Assembly: GCA_951799445.1 (NCBI GenBank)
Contig: OX637291.1
Span: forward strand, 10,852,501-10,916,500
Reading direction: 5' to 3'
Length of the DNA: 64,000 bases
DNA from: Pseudisothecium myosuroides
Taxonomy: Eukaryota; Streptophyta; Bryopsida; Hypnales; Lembophyllaceae
Position numbers and translations under genes: made by a program. A model generated the notes under the pieces. The model saw nothing but the letters and a program-made list of their open reading frames with translations. It was not told where the DNA came from and ran no database searches. Positions 24,761 to 36,807 of the stretch are shown piece by piece; positions within the stretch are counted from its first letter, which is position 1; each line of letters starts with the position of its first letter.

Positions 24761-25204
24761 TCAATCCTCTTCTGGCGTTTCATCATCCATGCTAGTGGCT
24801 TCTTCTCCCAATCTCAACCCCTCCCAATTTCCCTCCTCAATTTTGTTCTCTTGCAGTTCATCTTTTGCATCCTTGTCTTCAATCTCCTCTTTCACCCTTG
24901 TTTCCTCTTCTCTCTCCTTGAGGTATATCTCCTCGTCTTTGAGCTTCTCAATGTCAATGCTTTGCTCTTCCTCAATTAAAGGATCATTTGCCACAATCAC
25001 GGACTTTGATACAATCCAATCCACATTGGTATCGGCAAGGATTTGGCCCTTGGGAGTTGGCCTTGAGCGCAACATATAGTTGTATTGAAGGAAAACAAGA
25101 AATAAAATGGTTGTCATTGAGCATGTAAGGATCACCATCTGCCTATTTTGTGTATTTCCATTGCTACAACTTTGTAATCTTAACAAGGATTGCCGACCAT
25201 ACAT
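24761..25204 (-). CDS. Small putative single-pass membrane protein with acidic charged tail
   Basis: A 147-residue ORF that I do not recognise. It starts MYGRQSLLRLQ and has one clear hydrophobic segment at about residues 23-44 (MVILTCSMTTILFLVFLQYN), preceded by a few basic residues. The second half is very rich in Glu, Lys and Asp (for example IEKLKDEEIYLKEREEE) and is probably a coiled coil or a disordered acidic tail. The N-terminal Arg and Lys suggest the tail faces the non-cytosolic or organellar side, but that is weak. It is one of the few long frames in this AT-rich tract with a non-random composition. The sequence just upstream (gtttgtag) could be a splice acceptor, so a 5' exon is possible. 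Confidence 0.45.
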   Translation of the reverse strand: MYGRQSLLRLQSCSNGNTQNRQMVILTCSMTTILFLVFLQYNYMLRSRPTPKGQILADTNVDWIVSKSVIVANDPLIEEEQSIDIEKLKDEEIYLKEREEETRVKEEIEDKDAKDELQENKIEEGNWEGLRLGEEATSMDDETPEED

Positions 25205-27412
25205 TGTGTTGCTTCTACAAACATAAAATTCTTGGATATGAAATCTTCAATCATATGGACTCAAAAAACAAAACAAAACAATAGAGACTTCTTCTAGCAA
25301 TCCCTAGTTTATTCAACAATCGCAAATTACTACATTTCCATGTTAATAAGGAGCATCACCATCAAGGCTTTTTTTTTTGGCTTTCTGGTGCCAGATTGCA
25401 CCAGAAAAAAAAAATCTGGCTAAAAAAGGTTATAAAAAATGCCAAAAAAATTGGATGAAATCGCCAGACAACTTTGAAATTAAAAAATATATTAGATGAA
25501 ATCGCCTAATTGTGGATGAAAACCATACTATACATCCAATAAGTAGATGAATGTTGCAATTTGGAGCACCACTATAACATTTTGTATCGCCACTATGGCA
25601 CTTCTTCAAAAATGAAAAAAAAAACCTGATCACCATCACATAAAGTCCTTATGCTCAATGCAAGATTGCTTACTCAAACCGTGGAACTGCATATATAGTA
25701 GAATCTACAACTACTCAAAGAAATGTTCCAACTCCCAATGCAAAAAATATCATATTTATGATTATACAAATAAAAAAACCTCTTCCCCAACATCCAAAAA
25801 AATTAATTCTCCAACATGTTCCACTAAAATGCCACAACCACTACATGAACAATAATTACAAAGGTTTAGAATAGAAGCGATCATAATGCCAAAACAAGCT
25901 CCTTCTCCATCATATAGAGTAAGACCACGTCATTGTTCCACATGGTGATTTCTAGAAATAAAATATTGACTTTTACTTCAAGAGATTGGAACCCAAATGA
26001 TTGAAAATTCTCCATTTGCATTCAATTCATAGCATGAAATGGAAGTGTAAGAAGATATTGGGTGCATACATGTGATCAACTGTTGGATTCAAATTAGGTC
26101 AAGCAATGAGGGGAGACAAAGGAGTTATGACCAAATTCATTCCATTAGCACAAAGTGCATGCCATGGTTATCAATACCTTGCAAACAACACACAAACAAA
26201 AAATAATGGAAATGAATGGAAGAAAAAAAAATGGATCCTCAAAACATGGTTGGGCATGTGAGTCTTATTTGGGCTTCTTAGGTTACACTAGTTTATCCTA
26301 TTATTGAGAGTACAAAATTAATGTCACTACAAAAATATGTTTTTGTATGAAAAAAAATTAATATAAAACTATAAATTCACTTCTCTCCATACTACCAAAA
26401 ATGACCTACTCAAATTTTGACCTTTGTTTCCATCTTTTGAGACTTTGGCAATGATAATTCTTACATGATATTGGAGCCTCCAAAAAATGGTCAATCAAGA
26501 TTTTTATCTTTGGCAATCGGAATTTGTATTAGATTTTTAAATTGGATATTGGTTTTTCATTGATACTCTTTCACTAGTTATTTGTAATTTCAAGTAAAAT
26601 AAAAAAATTCTAAAATATTTGCCTATCATTTTTGTAAGTTCTACGGGTTTTCTAAAAAAACTTTTCAACTCTCTCATTGTTTGCTCTTGAAAACTTCTTA
26701 TTTTTTATCTTTAGAAGTATTTATGAAATAAATTTTGATATAAAGGTAGGCTAGGTGTTCTAGCCTTTGTTTTGGAAATTAATTGAACCCTAAAGGTTCC
26801 CATTGGTTCTCTCAAAAAACTTTTCAACTCCCTCAATTCAAAAGACATTGAATGCTCTGTGGGTTTCAATTTTAGTTGTGGGATTTCAAAACTCTATTAT
26901 TTTTGTCCTTACTTCATTTCATTATTATTTTAGTAGTGGCTTTAAATAGTAGTGGCTTCAAACAATACTTGTGGACAAGTTGCAAAGGAGATTGTCTATT
27001 CTTCAATATGATAAATCCAAAAGTCACTAAAAAAATTAGCTAAACAAGTTCCAACCTAAAAGTCTTCATTGGAATATATTACTCTATGAGCAAGCACTAT
27101 TTCTAATGACAATTTTTAGTTTGGATCTAATACATGTATTTTTTAATGCTATGACATATATGGGATAATGGGGTCTACTTGTAAAGCTTATATGCACTAC
27201 GGGATCAAAAAGATTAAAGGCACAAGAACTAAAGCCACAATTGCTTTATCATTTTTCTTTATCCTTTCATAGATTTCAAGAGTAAATTTATCATTACAAT
27301 TAATTTGGTGTGCGTAATTTGATATTTGGAATGGATTGTTTCAAAATAACACGTGGAATTTACTTAGTTGTTTCAAGTGTATTTGATATTTTGTGTACTT
27401 TCAATACCATAC
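25205..27412. other. AT-rich gene-poor DNA with a small palindrome
   Basis: Contains a short perfect inverted repeat, CTGGTGC/GCACCAG at 25385-25404, beside A-runs (probably a MITE end). The rest is AT-rich without a convincing gene. Confidence 0.4.
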
Positions 27413-27414
27413 TA

Positions 27415-27742
27415 AGGTAGCAGGCTCTGAAATCGCACAAGCTCTAACATTGCCCACCCTATTCAAATGTACACTGCTTGTACATATAACTATTTCATAG
27501 CCTTCAGCGATGTACAAACAGTGTACATTTTAGGGGGTGGGCGATTTTAGAGCCCTATGCCACTTCAACTTCAAAATTTCATAACTAATTCCAAAAAGCT
27601 CCAAAAAATATGAAATGACTTGGGTTAGATGCCAATTTCCCTTGTCTTTCGAGGAAAATTTACTGAAAAATATTTTGAGACATTTCACCTCTCCAAAATT
27701 CAGTTTCAGCCCTTAGGTGGGCGAGTCGTGAACTTGTTACCT
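27415..27742. mobile_element. TA-type MITE, about 328 bp
   Basis: Starts TA|AGGTAGCAGGCTC and ends near TTACCT|TA. The interior (ttcaacttcaaaatttcata, gggttagatgcc) matches the copies at 8608 and 30170. The copies share the motif of two tgtaca boxes in the left third. Confidence 0.6.
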
Positions 27743-29440
27743 TAACAATGCATTGAAGTTAGCCACAACTCCCGAATTATCACAAATGCACTAAACAATC
27801 ATTGTCATATTATGCACTATTTAGAGTTGGACGATTCTAAATGAACACAAAAGATTTAAGATAAACATCTCCAAGTAAACCTCTAATTGAAATTTTGTGT
27901 TTTAGGTTGTGTTTCAAGTCATACTTTATACTCCCTATTTATGTTCTACAAAAGAAGCAATGTCAAAACCGATGTGTAATTTTAACATTTCATCCATAAT
28001 GCATTAAGTCTTTAGCCCTTTTTTTGAGATGCATAAGGTCATATCCATTAGAAGTGTGTTCCATTAGATTAGAACTCGTCCTTTTTGCAACATTATGAGT
28101 TTATAAATTCAAATTTTTGGACATTTATAAATTTAAAATATTATAACATAACAATTTTTTAAAAATTTAAGAAACTAAAAATACTAAAAATTATTAATTT
28201 CATAAGTTAATAAATATACTAGTGACAAATTTGCAAACTAAAAATAGACAAGTTTCAAAATTTACAATTTCCATTTTCATAGCTTTCAAGAATTTGAAAT
28301 ATCAATCTTTTAAAATTCCAAATCTTCAATTGGGTACCATCAATATTACAAAAAAAGCAAAATTCTAGTTCACATATGTTATAAAAACATGACTTTTATA
28401 ATAAGTCTCAAATGCATTAAAAAGATAAATCAAAGTAGTGAATAGAAGTCAAGGCAATGATGAGATAAAACATAGTTTTTGTCTAAAGTTTACATTTATT
28501 GACTATTTAAATATTGTATTGTGAAATTTTCTATTAAGTAATTAGAAAACTAAAGAATTCTTGAATGCCAATTAATTTATGATATTTTAAGAGCAATCAA
28601 TTGAGAATAGAATTTGAATGCCAACTTGATTTCTAGAAATCAAACAGAACTATTTTTATTAATAAAATAAGTCATGGTCTTCATTTATTTTCACACAATT
28701 TAACAATTGAATATTACCGTATTTGGATTCAAGAAGATTGAGAAGAAAACTCAATTCCACCCAAATTTCCTTAAATTACATTCAATAAATTATTTAGTAT
28801 TCCATTTATTGTTAAAAAAAACTCCAACTAAGGTACAATTTGTGTCCCACTAAATAGCTCTGTTTACTAATTTCAACCATTGAGTAAGCATTGGTTGTGT
28901 TGAATGACCTCGTGGGAGTAAGGGGCAAGCGATCAAGGAGCATTTCTCTCCTAGCAAGGTTGGTCTTGTCCATATGAAGCACCTTGTACTTATTGCTTCC
29001 TTAGTCAATTGTGTTGACGATGGATTTCGTGACTACTTGGGCGCTATGAAGATTTATTCATGAAGTGGCTAGGTTTCCTTGTTGCGGGTATTTAGTTGGG
29101 AGCAGATATTTCTTATTGCCACCAACCTTTAAATCATCAGAAATGATGACAAGCTAGCAGCATTCATGAATGATGTTCAAATATGATACTTTCCATATAG
29201 ATTTTAGGTGCGTAAACGATGGCACCTAAGTTGGAGATTTAGGATAGATCTAAGGAATGGGTTACTAGTTCTTGAATGCATATATTACTAGCACAAAGAC
29301 TAAAAATATAGTTAATTTCTCATGAAGAAGGTTTTTTGAGTTTTTTAGAGGGACAGAGGAAGTACAATTCTACATTAAAATATTGAAAATGAATTTTTTT
29401 TGTTCAATACTTTGCTTGTATTCTTCCTAATGTACCCTTC
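27743..29440. other. AT-rich gene-poor DNA
   Basis: No supported gene. The part at 28880-29340 is less AT-rich and may be a decayed coding fragment, but stops occur in every frame and I recognise no motif. Confidence 0.4.
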
Positions 29441-29449
29441 AATAAGACT

Positions 29450-30045
29450 ATTGTGCCATGTGCCGTTGCCACAGCCAAAACAAAAACGAAAGTCATTTTT
29501 AAAACCAAAATAACTCAAAAATTTATAATTTTTCCACTGTAGATCCAAATGCCAAGAAAAAAAGCCCATGCACCCCTCCTTGCCAAGGGCTTTCAAATAG
29601 TACCAAGAATGTGACAAATTGACACACAGTTCAAAAGATACATAATTTAGTATAATTTAATAATTTTTAAGAACCAAAAATAACTCACAAAAATCCATGA
29701 ATTTCCCATCGAGGGTCCAAATGCCACGAAACAAAGCCTGTGCACCCCTCCTCGCCAAGGGCTTTCCAACGGTACCAAGAATGTGACAAATTGACACACG
29801 GTTCAATAGATACATAATTTAATATAATTTAGTAATTTTTAAGAACCAAAAATAACTCAAAAATCCATAATATGCGCCCTGTGGCGTTGCCACAACCATA
29901 ATGTAATTAAAAGCAATTTTTTATTTTTTTTAATTCAAAAATAACTTTGAAATTCCATAACTTTCCCACCGTAGGTCCAAACATCACGAAACAAAGCTCG
30001 TGCACCCCTCCTCACCAAGGGCTTTCCGACGGTACCAAGCACCCC
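29450..30045. repeat. Tandem repeat, three diverged units (172 and about 260 bp spacing)
   Basis: The core cacccctcct followed by ccaagggctttc occurs at 29571, 29743 and 30003. Surrounding text (aacaaagc before, ggtaccaag after; also tgacaaattgacacac in units one and two) is shared. The unit carries the phrase ccgttgccac in two places. It is non-coding. Confidence 0.75.
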
Positions 30046-30076
30046 CGGGGACGCATGGTCCGGGGGATCTCAACGT

Positions 30077-30117
30077 AACAAACAAAACAAACAAACAAAC
30101 AAACAAACAAACAAACA
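30077..30117. repeat. (AAAC)n microsatellite
   Basis: About ten nearly perfect AAAC tetranucleotides. Confidence 0.9.
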
Positions 30118-30167
30118 GTCTGTATGGATAGAATGTTGCAAAGATAATGTGATAATGTAGAGGGAAT

Positions 30168-30473
30168 TAAGGTAGGAGGCTCATAAACCGATCGGGCTGT
30201 AAAACCAGTCATGGCCTAGAGGTACATTTTGCTTTCTTCCATGTACCAACCATGTACATTTCAGGGGGTGATCGCTTTTGGAGACCACTACGTTTCAACT
30301 TCAAAAATTCATAGCTAATTCCACAAAGGTCCAAAAAATATGAAACGACTTGGGTTAGATGCGAACTCCATTTTTCTTCCTATTAAAATTTACTGGAAAT
30401 TGTTCCAAGGGGCTTAGCTACTCCAAAATGGCAAACAGCTCTTAGATGAACGGTTTATGAGCCTCCTACCTTA
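30168..30473. mobile_element. TA-type MITE, about 302 bp, well preserved
   Basis: Left end TA|AGGTAGGAGGCTCATAAACC and right end GGTTTATGAGCCTCCTACCT|TA are perfect reverse complements for 20 bp after the TA. The interior resembles 8608-8892 and 27415-27742. Because the flanks here read TTAA on both sides, a TTAA target cannot be excluded from this copy alone; the other copies support TA. Confidence 0.75.
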
Positions 30474-30689
30474 AGTATGGAAGGATTTTGATACCTGCAT
30501 CACCAAGGAGTTCGAATGCAACTTAAGAATCTAGCTAGCCTCATAGGAAACTACTCAATGAAAACCAACTTGACATTCTTCGCATCGGCTTCGAGGAGAT
30601 GAAAAATTTGGTTTTGCCCAGAAGGTACCTCTTCCACTTCGATTTTTGAGTCGAATTTCTCATGGGGTTGCACATTGTAGCGCATCAGT

Positions 30690-30935
30690 TTCAGTTTCAG
30701 TTTTTAGGGTTTTTAGGGGTTCAGGTTTAGACTTCGAGGAGATATCGTGGTTATCGTCTTTGAATTCCAACAATTTGGCAGTCTGCCCTGCTGTTTCTCA
30801 TGTCCTGCAGAATTTGATTAATCTTCGGAAGAAAAATGTGGGAAGGAGCGAGTAGGCGAAAAAGCCCTAACAGGCTTAGGGTTTTTCAGTTTCAGTTTTC
30901 AGTTTTAGGGTTTTAGGATTTAGGGTTCCGTGAAG
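30690..30935 (+). promoter_or_regulatory. Probable leader/promoter with telobox-like motifs
   Basis: Several TTAGGGTTT or TTTAGGGTT motifs (reverse complement AAACCCTA, the plant telobox) and cagttttcagtttcag repeats lie just upstream of the DHH gene start at 31019. Such motifs are common in promoters and leaders of constitutively expressed plant genes. No TATA box stands out. Confidence 0.4.
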
Positions 30936-31018
30936 CAAAGTTTTGTTTTGTTTTGAGCAGTCACTCGTTCAGCATTTGGAGCAAGGCTTGTGGGCGGAGG
31001 AGCTGGACTGCTGCAGCA

Positions 31019-34000
31019 ATGGAAGAACGCAGGGTTGTGAGTAAACCATGGAAGAGCGTGGTGCTCTACCATTATCCTTGTCCAGATGGGGTCTTTGCCG
31101 CTTTGGCTGCGCATCTTTATCATGGCGCCGTTGGCCGATCCGTTTCGTTTCTTCCAAACACTGTGTATAAGCCATTGAGGTAACATGAAACTAACTTCAT
31201 AGTGCTTTGAATGGTGTCAATTTTTATTATCTGTTCATTCTCAATCATTAAGGTGATCTATAACACCGTAATGGTGTTAAAAATCTGATTTCTTCCACTC
31301 GCATGCAAATGAGGAAGTTCGAAATTCTTTTTGTGGAGTAATTTCATTACAACGTGATTTGGCAACGAAAGATTACCACATTTGTAAGGAAGTCGGATTT
31401 TGTTTTGAATAAATTGGAAAGCAATTAGTGTTACCAATTGAACCGTTTAGGGTTTGCTACATCGATGACTTAGTAGGATCAACAATTTCTAACTTTGAGC
31501 TAAGAATATTAACATAACATCTTGTAGATAAAGATTCTTGATGTATTCGGTAAAATTTGATTATTTGTAAGAGAATTTGCAAGGTTGAGTTTAGAGTTTA
31601 CATGCCTTTCTGCCTCTCTGTTTCGAATATTTGATACATGAGTAGTCCAATCCCTTCCCTTTGACCTTGTTCTGGGTTCAGGGTTTAAGCTGTAATTGTG
31701 TATGAATTACACGGTCCTCTAAAAGCAGAAAGTTTATCTCTAGAGCCCTGCTTATTTGTCTGGTTATTTGTGAGCAGGGCTGAAGATCTGTCTACCGAAA
31801 ATGTGGAGACTTTTTACCTGCTGGACTTCGCCGGACCACAGGGATTCGCAGTAGAGCTAGCAAAGAGGGCTAAACAGTAAGCACCTCAGTTCATATGAAA
31901 TTGTTGATTTTCTTGTATCCGTAAACCTCTAATGGTTCAATTTGGACCTTTTTTTTTTCATAACCAGTTTTGAGTAGGCATTTGGGGACTTCCTGTGGTC
32001 CACTTTCATGTAGTTCTTCGACCTAAACTAACGCTCTTCACTGATTCTAGTGATATAAAATTTGGTCCTATCTGAATTGCTTATTTTCACACCATGTATC
32101 CTTGGTCTTTTAGGGATTAAGGAGGCTCATTCAATGTTCTTTATTTCTCTATCCTCGCTGTTCCATTCGGTCTTTCGTCAAAGTTAACATGCCCGTTGTC
32201 TGTCTGATGGAATTTGCAATATCTTGGAAGTGAAGCGGGTTTTGGAAAACAGCACAATACTGTACTAAGAGTTTTTGGTGCTGAGAACTGACGTAAGATC
32301 TTGTGGTGCAGAGCAGAGTTGTGGTCTTGGATCATCACAAAACAGCACTCGAGACGCTTCCACCCAACGGAACAGGCCCTCCGAACTTGCAAATACTGCT
32401 TGACATGAAGAGGAGTGGCGCTACTATTGCTTACGATTACTTCTTCCAAAGACTTCAAGCGCACTCCCCATCCCATAGTTTCCTCCATCCTGAAAAAGCT
32501 CCACATCTGGAAACTCTTTTCAAGTACATCCAAGACGCAGATTTGTGGACATGGGCGTTACCAGATAGTAAGGCTTTTAGCAGTGGCTTAGTTGATTCCA
32601 GGATTGAATATAGCGTGCCCAAGAACGCAGAGGTTTTTGACCAGGTACAACCAGATCATTAAGCGTGTAATGAACAGCTGGTGCGCTTTTACACGAGAAT
32701 CCAAATCACTAGAATTCTGCATGTTGTCTATAAAATGGTGGTTTAGTGTCGCTCCATGTTTTGATGTGACAGTTATTGGCGTTGGATCCCGAAGTCCTCA
32801 TCAAGAAGGGGAAGGCGAGCCTCCTGGAAAAGCAGAAGCACATTGACCAAGCACTAGAGAACTCTTTTGCAATATCCCTCGGACTAGGAAAGTTCCGTCA
32901 GTGCCTGGTGAGGCTCCTAAGGCTCTTGAATTTTTGTGCTTTTGGATGTGGTAAGGTATCCAAATAACCACACCTAATAGCTGACACTCTAAGCTGAGCC
33001 TAGTTTCTATTACTATAATTCTTAGATTTTTTAGGTATTTTTATCAGCAAATCAAACGGAAGTCTAGTGCAACAAAGAGTGCCATATTGGTTATTTGGAT
33101 ACCATATTGGTTTCAAGGTTTTATTGGTAGATGATCTAAAACTGACATGAGTTCTAGTGTTTAGGTGGTGTACATTCTCAAACCAATATCTACAAATTGT
33201 GCAAGATTTTTGTCCGTCACATGTAGGATGGGAGTTGCAATTAGGTATCTAAGTTACTACTGAAATGCAACGGTGAGTGCTTTGCTTTACTTTCGGTCAT
33301 GTTTCTGACGTCATCCATACTTGGGCAATGTTCTCTCAGGCAGTTCAAGTGGATTCAGTGGCAAATCTCCGAAGCGAACTCGGCAACCAGCTGGCTGCCA
33401 AAAGTCGAGACCAAGGTCTCCGGTGAGTTGTCCGACCTTTAGAAATATTATGATGAAGTGGTAGTTTGTTCCGACATCTGAACACTTTTACGCAGCATAT
33501 ACTGCTATTTTTAAGTAATGAAAGTATTGAGGATTAGGCAACAAATTTTCAATGCATGTTACGATCAAATGATCAATGTGCAGTGTGTCCTCTCAAGGGC
33601 AAAACAAGTGGACATGGTTATTAATTGCAATGAAGGAAAGATTAGAAAGGAGGAGGTTGCAATATATACAGAGTACCACAAGTAGATAAGGATAGGCTTT
33701 ATAGAGAAAGAAGACTTCCTGTGCAACTACGTTGTCCTCTCTGTGTGTTTAGATCTATACAAGAATGGCTGGGAATTCAAGGGATTCAATGAATAGTTCA
33801 ATGTCTTTTGTTCTATGACCTAGTCAACTTCAAATTGCTATAAAAAGAATTCAATTTTCAGAATTTTCTTGATAGTAAAGTGGATATAAACTAGACTTCT
33901 TGTGCTTCATTTTATCAGTTTAATGTCAAAAACAAAAGAAATTATCTTCAACGCTACCTAAAATCAGGTCTGATGTAGAGGAGACAAATAATTCGGGACA

Positions 34001-34702
34001 AGTGAGAGAACTAAAGGGGACTACCATTATGGGACGGAGGGAGTAATGTAGTACTTGTGAGATTGCACATTGTGAAGTCATGTTTGTGCATGAGAGATAC
34101 ATGAGTGGAAGGTGAAGATCTCTCATCACTATGATCCTGATATTCAAGTTCTGGACAGGCCAATCGGGGCTGTCGTGTATGTGGAGGAAGCGCTGAGTGA
34201 TGCCTCTATGTTCAAAATAAGCTTACGCAGCATTGGAGATGCTGATGATACTACGCAAGTTTCTCAGGTGTGCCCAACTGCAACCTTCTTTGCAATGAGT
34301 CTGAATGAGATTTTTCTTTCATGTGTACTTCACTAGGAATATCGAGGAAGTCACGTTTTCTGAAAGGTAGAACCAGTATGGTGAAAATTTGAAAACAAAA
34401 ATGACAAGCATTTATCGCAAACGGCTGTGACAAGAGAGAAAATGACATGTCACAGGATGTGAGTCTAACTTCTTGACTTCAAATTTTCTCGAGTTTGTGG
34501 ATCTAGTCTTCAAGTTTTCGAATGTGAATCACATACAGTATTGAAGTAGTAGAGCACTTCATGCGAAAGACTTCCGAATATTGGATAGTTTGAACTTGGA
34601 TTGACCTGTTTGTTTTTGGTCCAGACCTATGGGGGTGGAGGTCATCGCAATGCTAGCTCCTTTCTGTTGCCCAGACGCGACTTTGAGACGTGGAAGGCTT
34701 AG
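31019..34702 (+). CDS. DHH/DHHA1-family phosphoesterase, 7 exons, 331 aa
   Basis: Plant member of the DHH phosphoesterase superfamily, predicted metal-dependent hydrolase of phosphodiester substrates; the exact substrate is unknown. Exons: 31019-31179, 31778-31876, 32314-32644, 32773-32907, 33340-33422, 34159-34267, 34625-34702. They total 996 nt with consistent splice phases and GT/AG borders. Visible motifs: YPCPDG near residues 19-24, YLLDFAG (Asp about 70), the signature VLDHHKT with DHH at 93-95, YIQDADLW in the linker, and the C-terminal DHHA1 motif GGGGHRNAS at about 309-317. The start ATG lies in MEERRVV, close before the first conserved strand. Exon 6 could start earlier, but only the acceptor at 34158 keeps frame and family alignment. 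Exon 3 start uses an AG at 32312-32313; an AG two bases earlier would break the frame. A partial duplicate lies at 40740-41960. Confidence 0.88.
34030..34045. mobile_element. Stowaway-like MITE terminus
   Basis: GGGACGGAGGGAGTA is the classic terminal sequence of Stowaway (Tc1/mariner) MITEs of plants. It lies in intron 5 of the DHH gene. A matching left end is not evident, so this may be a fragment. Confidence 0.5.
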
Positions 34703-36317
34703 ACGTCTATTCTCCACACACGCATGGAAGTTGGGAGATGGTTTTAAGAGGACAGAGCGTTTTGATTCTGCCTGTGTGAAAAATCGTGGAGAATTATTTG
34801 ACAAATTTTCATTTGAATTTCTTCAATTTGAGTGAAAAGTTCTGGCGCATGGTGTAGGAGTTGATCGTCGAAATTCAACTGGCCTATAGGACTATACGTC
34901 AGCAGTTTAGTTTTAGGAGCATATGAACTTGTTTGCTTACGGCAAAGGGTCTTTGTGATCCAAATTGTCAAAAAAATTTAGTGCTTTGAAAATTAATGGA
35001 ATTCAACCAAACAAAAGTGTAGCTGAAAATGTGTGAAAGTTTTGGAAATTTTCGCGACGTTGCTAGAATTCAGTGTTTGAAGTTAAAAGAAAGCTTTTTC
35101 GACTCATCTTCGTGGAGAATTTGGCACTCTGCAACTTTGAATCATTTAGCGTTGTCTAGGCAGTCATTGTTGGTCAAAGATATTTTGAGGTGTTTTAACA
35201 TACCCCCAAAGCATCTTTCACTGACAGGCTGTGCAAAAGATGGCAACTATGCTTACAAGATTCCAATTTATTTTGAGAATTCAGATGTTGAAAGTATCAG
35301 TCCCAAGAGTGAGCACAAGCTTTCCTCCTCAAATACCAATGAATAGAATGTATGATTTAACACAAGAATATATGACCTGCTCTAAAATTGCTGCAATTTG
35401 CTATTTCAAATGGATTGAGAAAAAATGGAAAGAGTTCTTTTTCTTTCCATTTCTTGTTTATAAATCTCTCTTACAAAGTTTTATGAGACTACTACTTGAA
35501 TACGTGGAAAAATTTAGGTCCATTTGTCTTTGTATATTGCTGAATGTTAACCCCTTAGAGATGATTGAAAGTTGAAGAAAATAGGTGATCGCATTGCTGT
35601 GCAGGTTCCAGAAGCCCACGTCAACACGTTCTAAAGAGTCATCAAACAGAGGGGCAGAGTTGTGTGCGAGCTGAAGACTATATAAATATATTATTTGAAG
35701 GAGAAAACCACCAAAAAATGTATCTGGGGACATACCAAACCCAAGCTCGAGCTACTAATTGTGCCTGAAAGCATTTCATCCCCAAGTCCCTCCCGACTAA
35801 CTCAGCGCGTTTTCCACTGAACCCCAAGCGGTGATCAAATCTTGACTCCTACTTCCTAGAGCGGGAGCTCACTACAGTCTGTAGCAGTTCGACGATGTAT
35901 TAAGAATCTTCAGAGGCCTCACTCATTCGTTCATTCACTGCCTTCCAAGATTTTCTGCAGGAGGACCTGTCGGTGTTGCGTAGGATCCTGCGTCTCGCTC
36001 ACTCCTGCACAGGAAAAAGGGTTTGAAACGGTTCTGATGTGCAGCTGCTTGCGGTGAAGAGGCGTGCGTTTCGTTGAGGCAATTCACAACGCCTCGGTTC
36101 GAAGGTGCTGCTCAGTCCCCTATCTATGTACACTGTCGGTGGTCCCATAATTGAGCTGTTTAGGTTTCGATAGAATGATCAATTGTGCCTTGTTCGAAAG
36201 CTAAATGAATGAATTACCTGTTACGGAGTTCCTTGTGTGCGTTTTCTGAAACTGATGGATCTGATGTCTTACCTGCTTGTTGCGAATGGCCGTGACTGTG
36301 CCCCTGGAGTCTCGTTA
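34703..36317. other. Intergenic region between the DHH and kinase genes
   Basis: 34942-35560 is a dispersed repeat: it is present again at about 41294-41950 in the partial duplicate and ends at a TTAACCCCTTA motif in both places. From 35560 to 36317 the sequence becomes GC-richer and probably holds the 3' flank of one gene and the promoter of the next. Short frames here have no recognisable motif. Confidence 0.45.
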
Positions 36318-36690
36318 CTGTGGAATTGTGAAGCCAGCAATTGGCTCTTTTGAACATCGTATTTTGGTTTCAGTTGTAGCGGATTTCACCTGTTTAGTTG
36401 CTTTTATCTGAATCCATTTCTCGAGTTCTCAACGTTCACTCCCCCATCATTAGTCGGAATCTTCAAAATTACCAAACTTGTTTTGCGCTTGCGCAGAGTT
36501 TGATGTGTGGAATTTCGAAACCTGCTATTGCCTCTTTCTTCGTATGATTATTACTGTTGTGGCGGATTTCACCTGTTTATCGACTTGCATCAACTTTGTC
36601 TTGATCTCGTGAAACCATTTCTTGAGTTTGCGAAGTTCACTTCTCTTTTTCATTAATCGAGATTTCACAACGTCAATTCCTCTGCCTTTG
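36318..36690. repeat. Two diverged direct repeats (about 187 bp) before the kinase start
   Basis: Blocks beginning tgtggaattgtgaagcc (36318) and tgtggaatttcgaaacc (about 36505) share gcggatttcacctgttta, a ccatttct(c/t)gagtt segment and cattagtcg/cattaatcg. This tandem duplication lies in the probable 5' untranslated region or 5' intron of the kinase gene. Confidence 0.55.
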
Positions 36691-36807
36691 CGCAGAAGCT
36701 GGGGTTGCAGGTCAAACCTTCCCGAAGCTCTGTTGGAAAGTCCTATTGTGAGCCCAGGCAGATAATTGTGAAGGCAGGAAGGTAGAAAGACTCACGATCT
36801 CGTTGGA

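Noticed and set aside
31698..31777. Extension of DHH exon 2 upstream of 31778
   Set aside because: The frame is open by chance; the acceptor at 31777 and the phase of exon 1 fix the exon start at 31778.
33926..34147. 73-codon minus-strand frame in DHH intron 5
   Set aside because: Lies in an intron across a Stowaway-like remnant; no motif.
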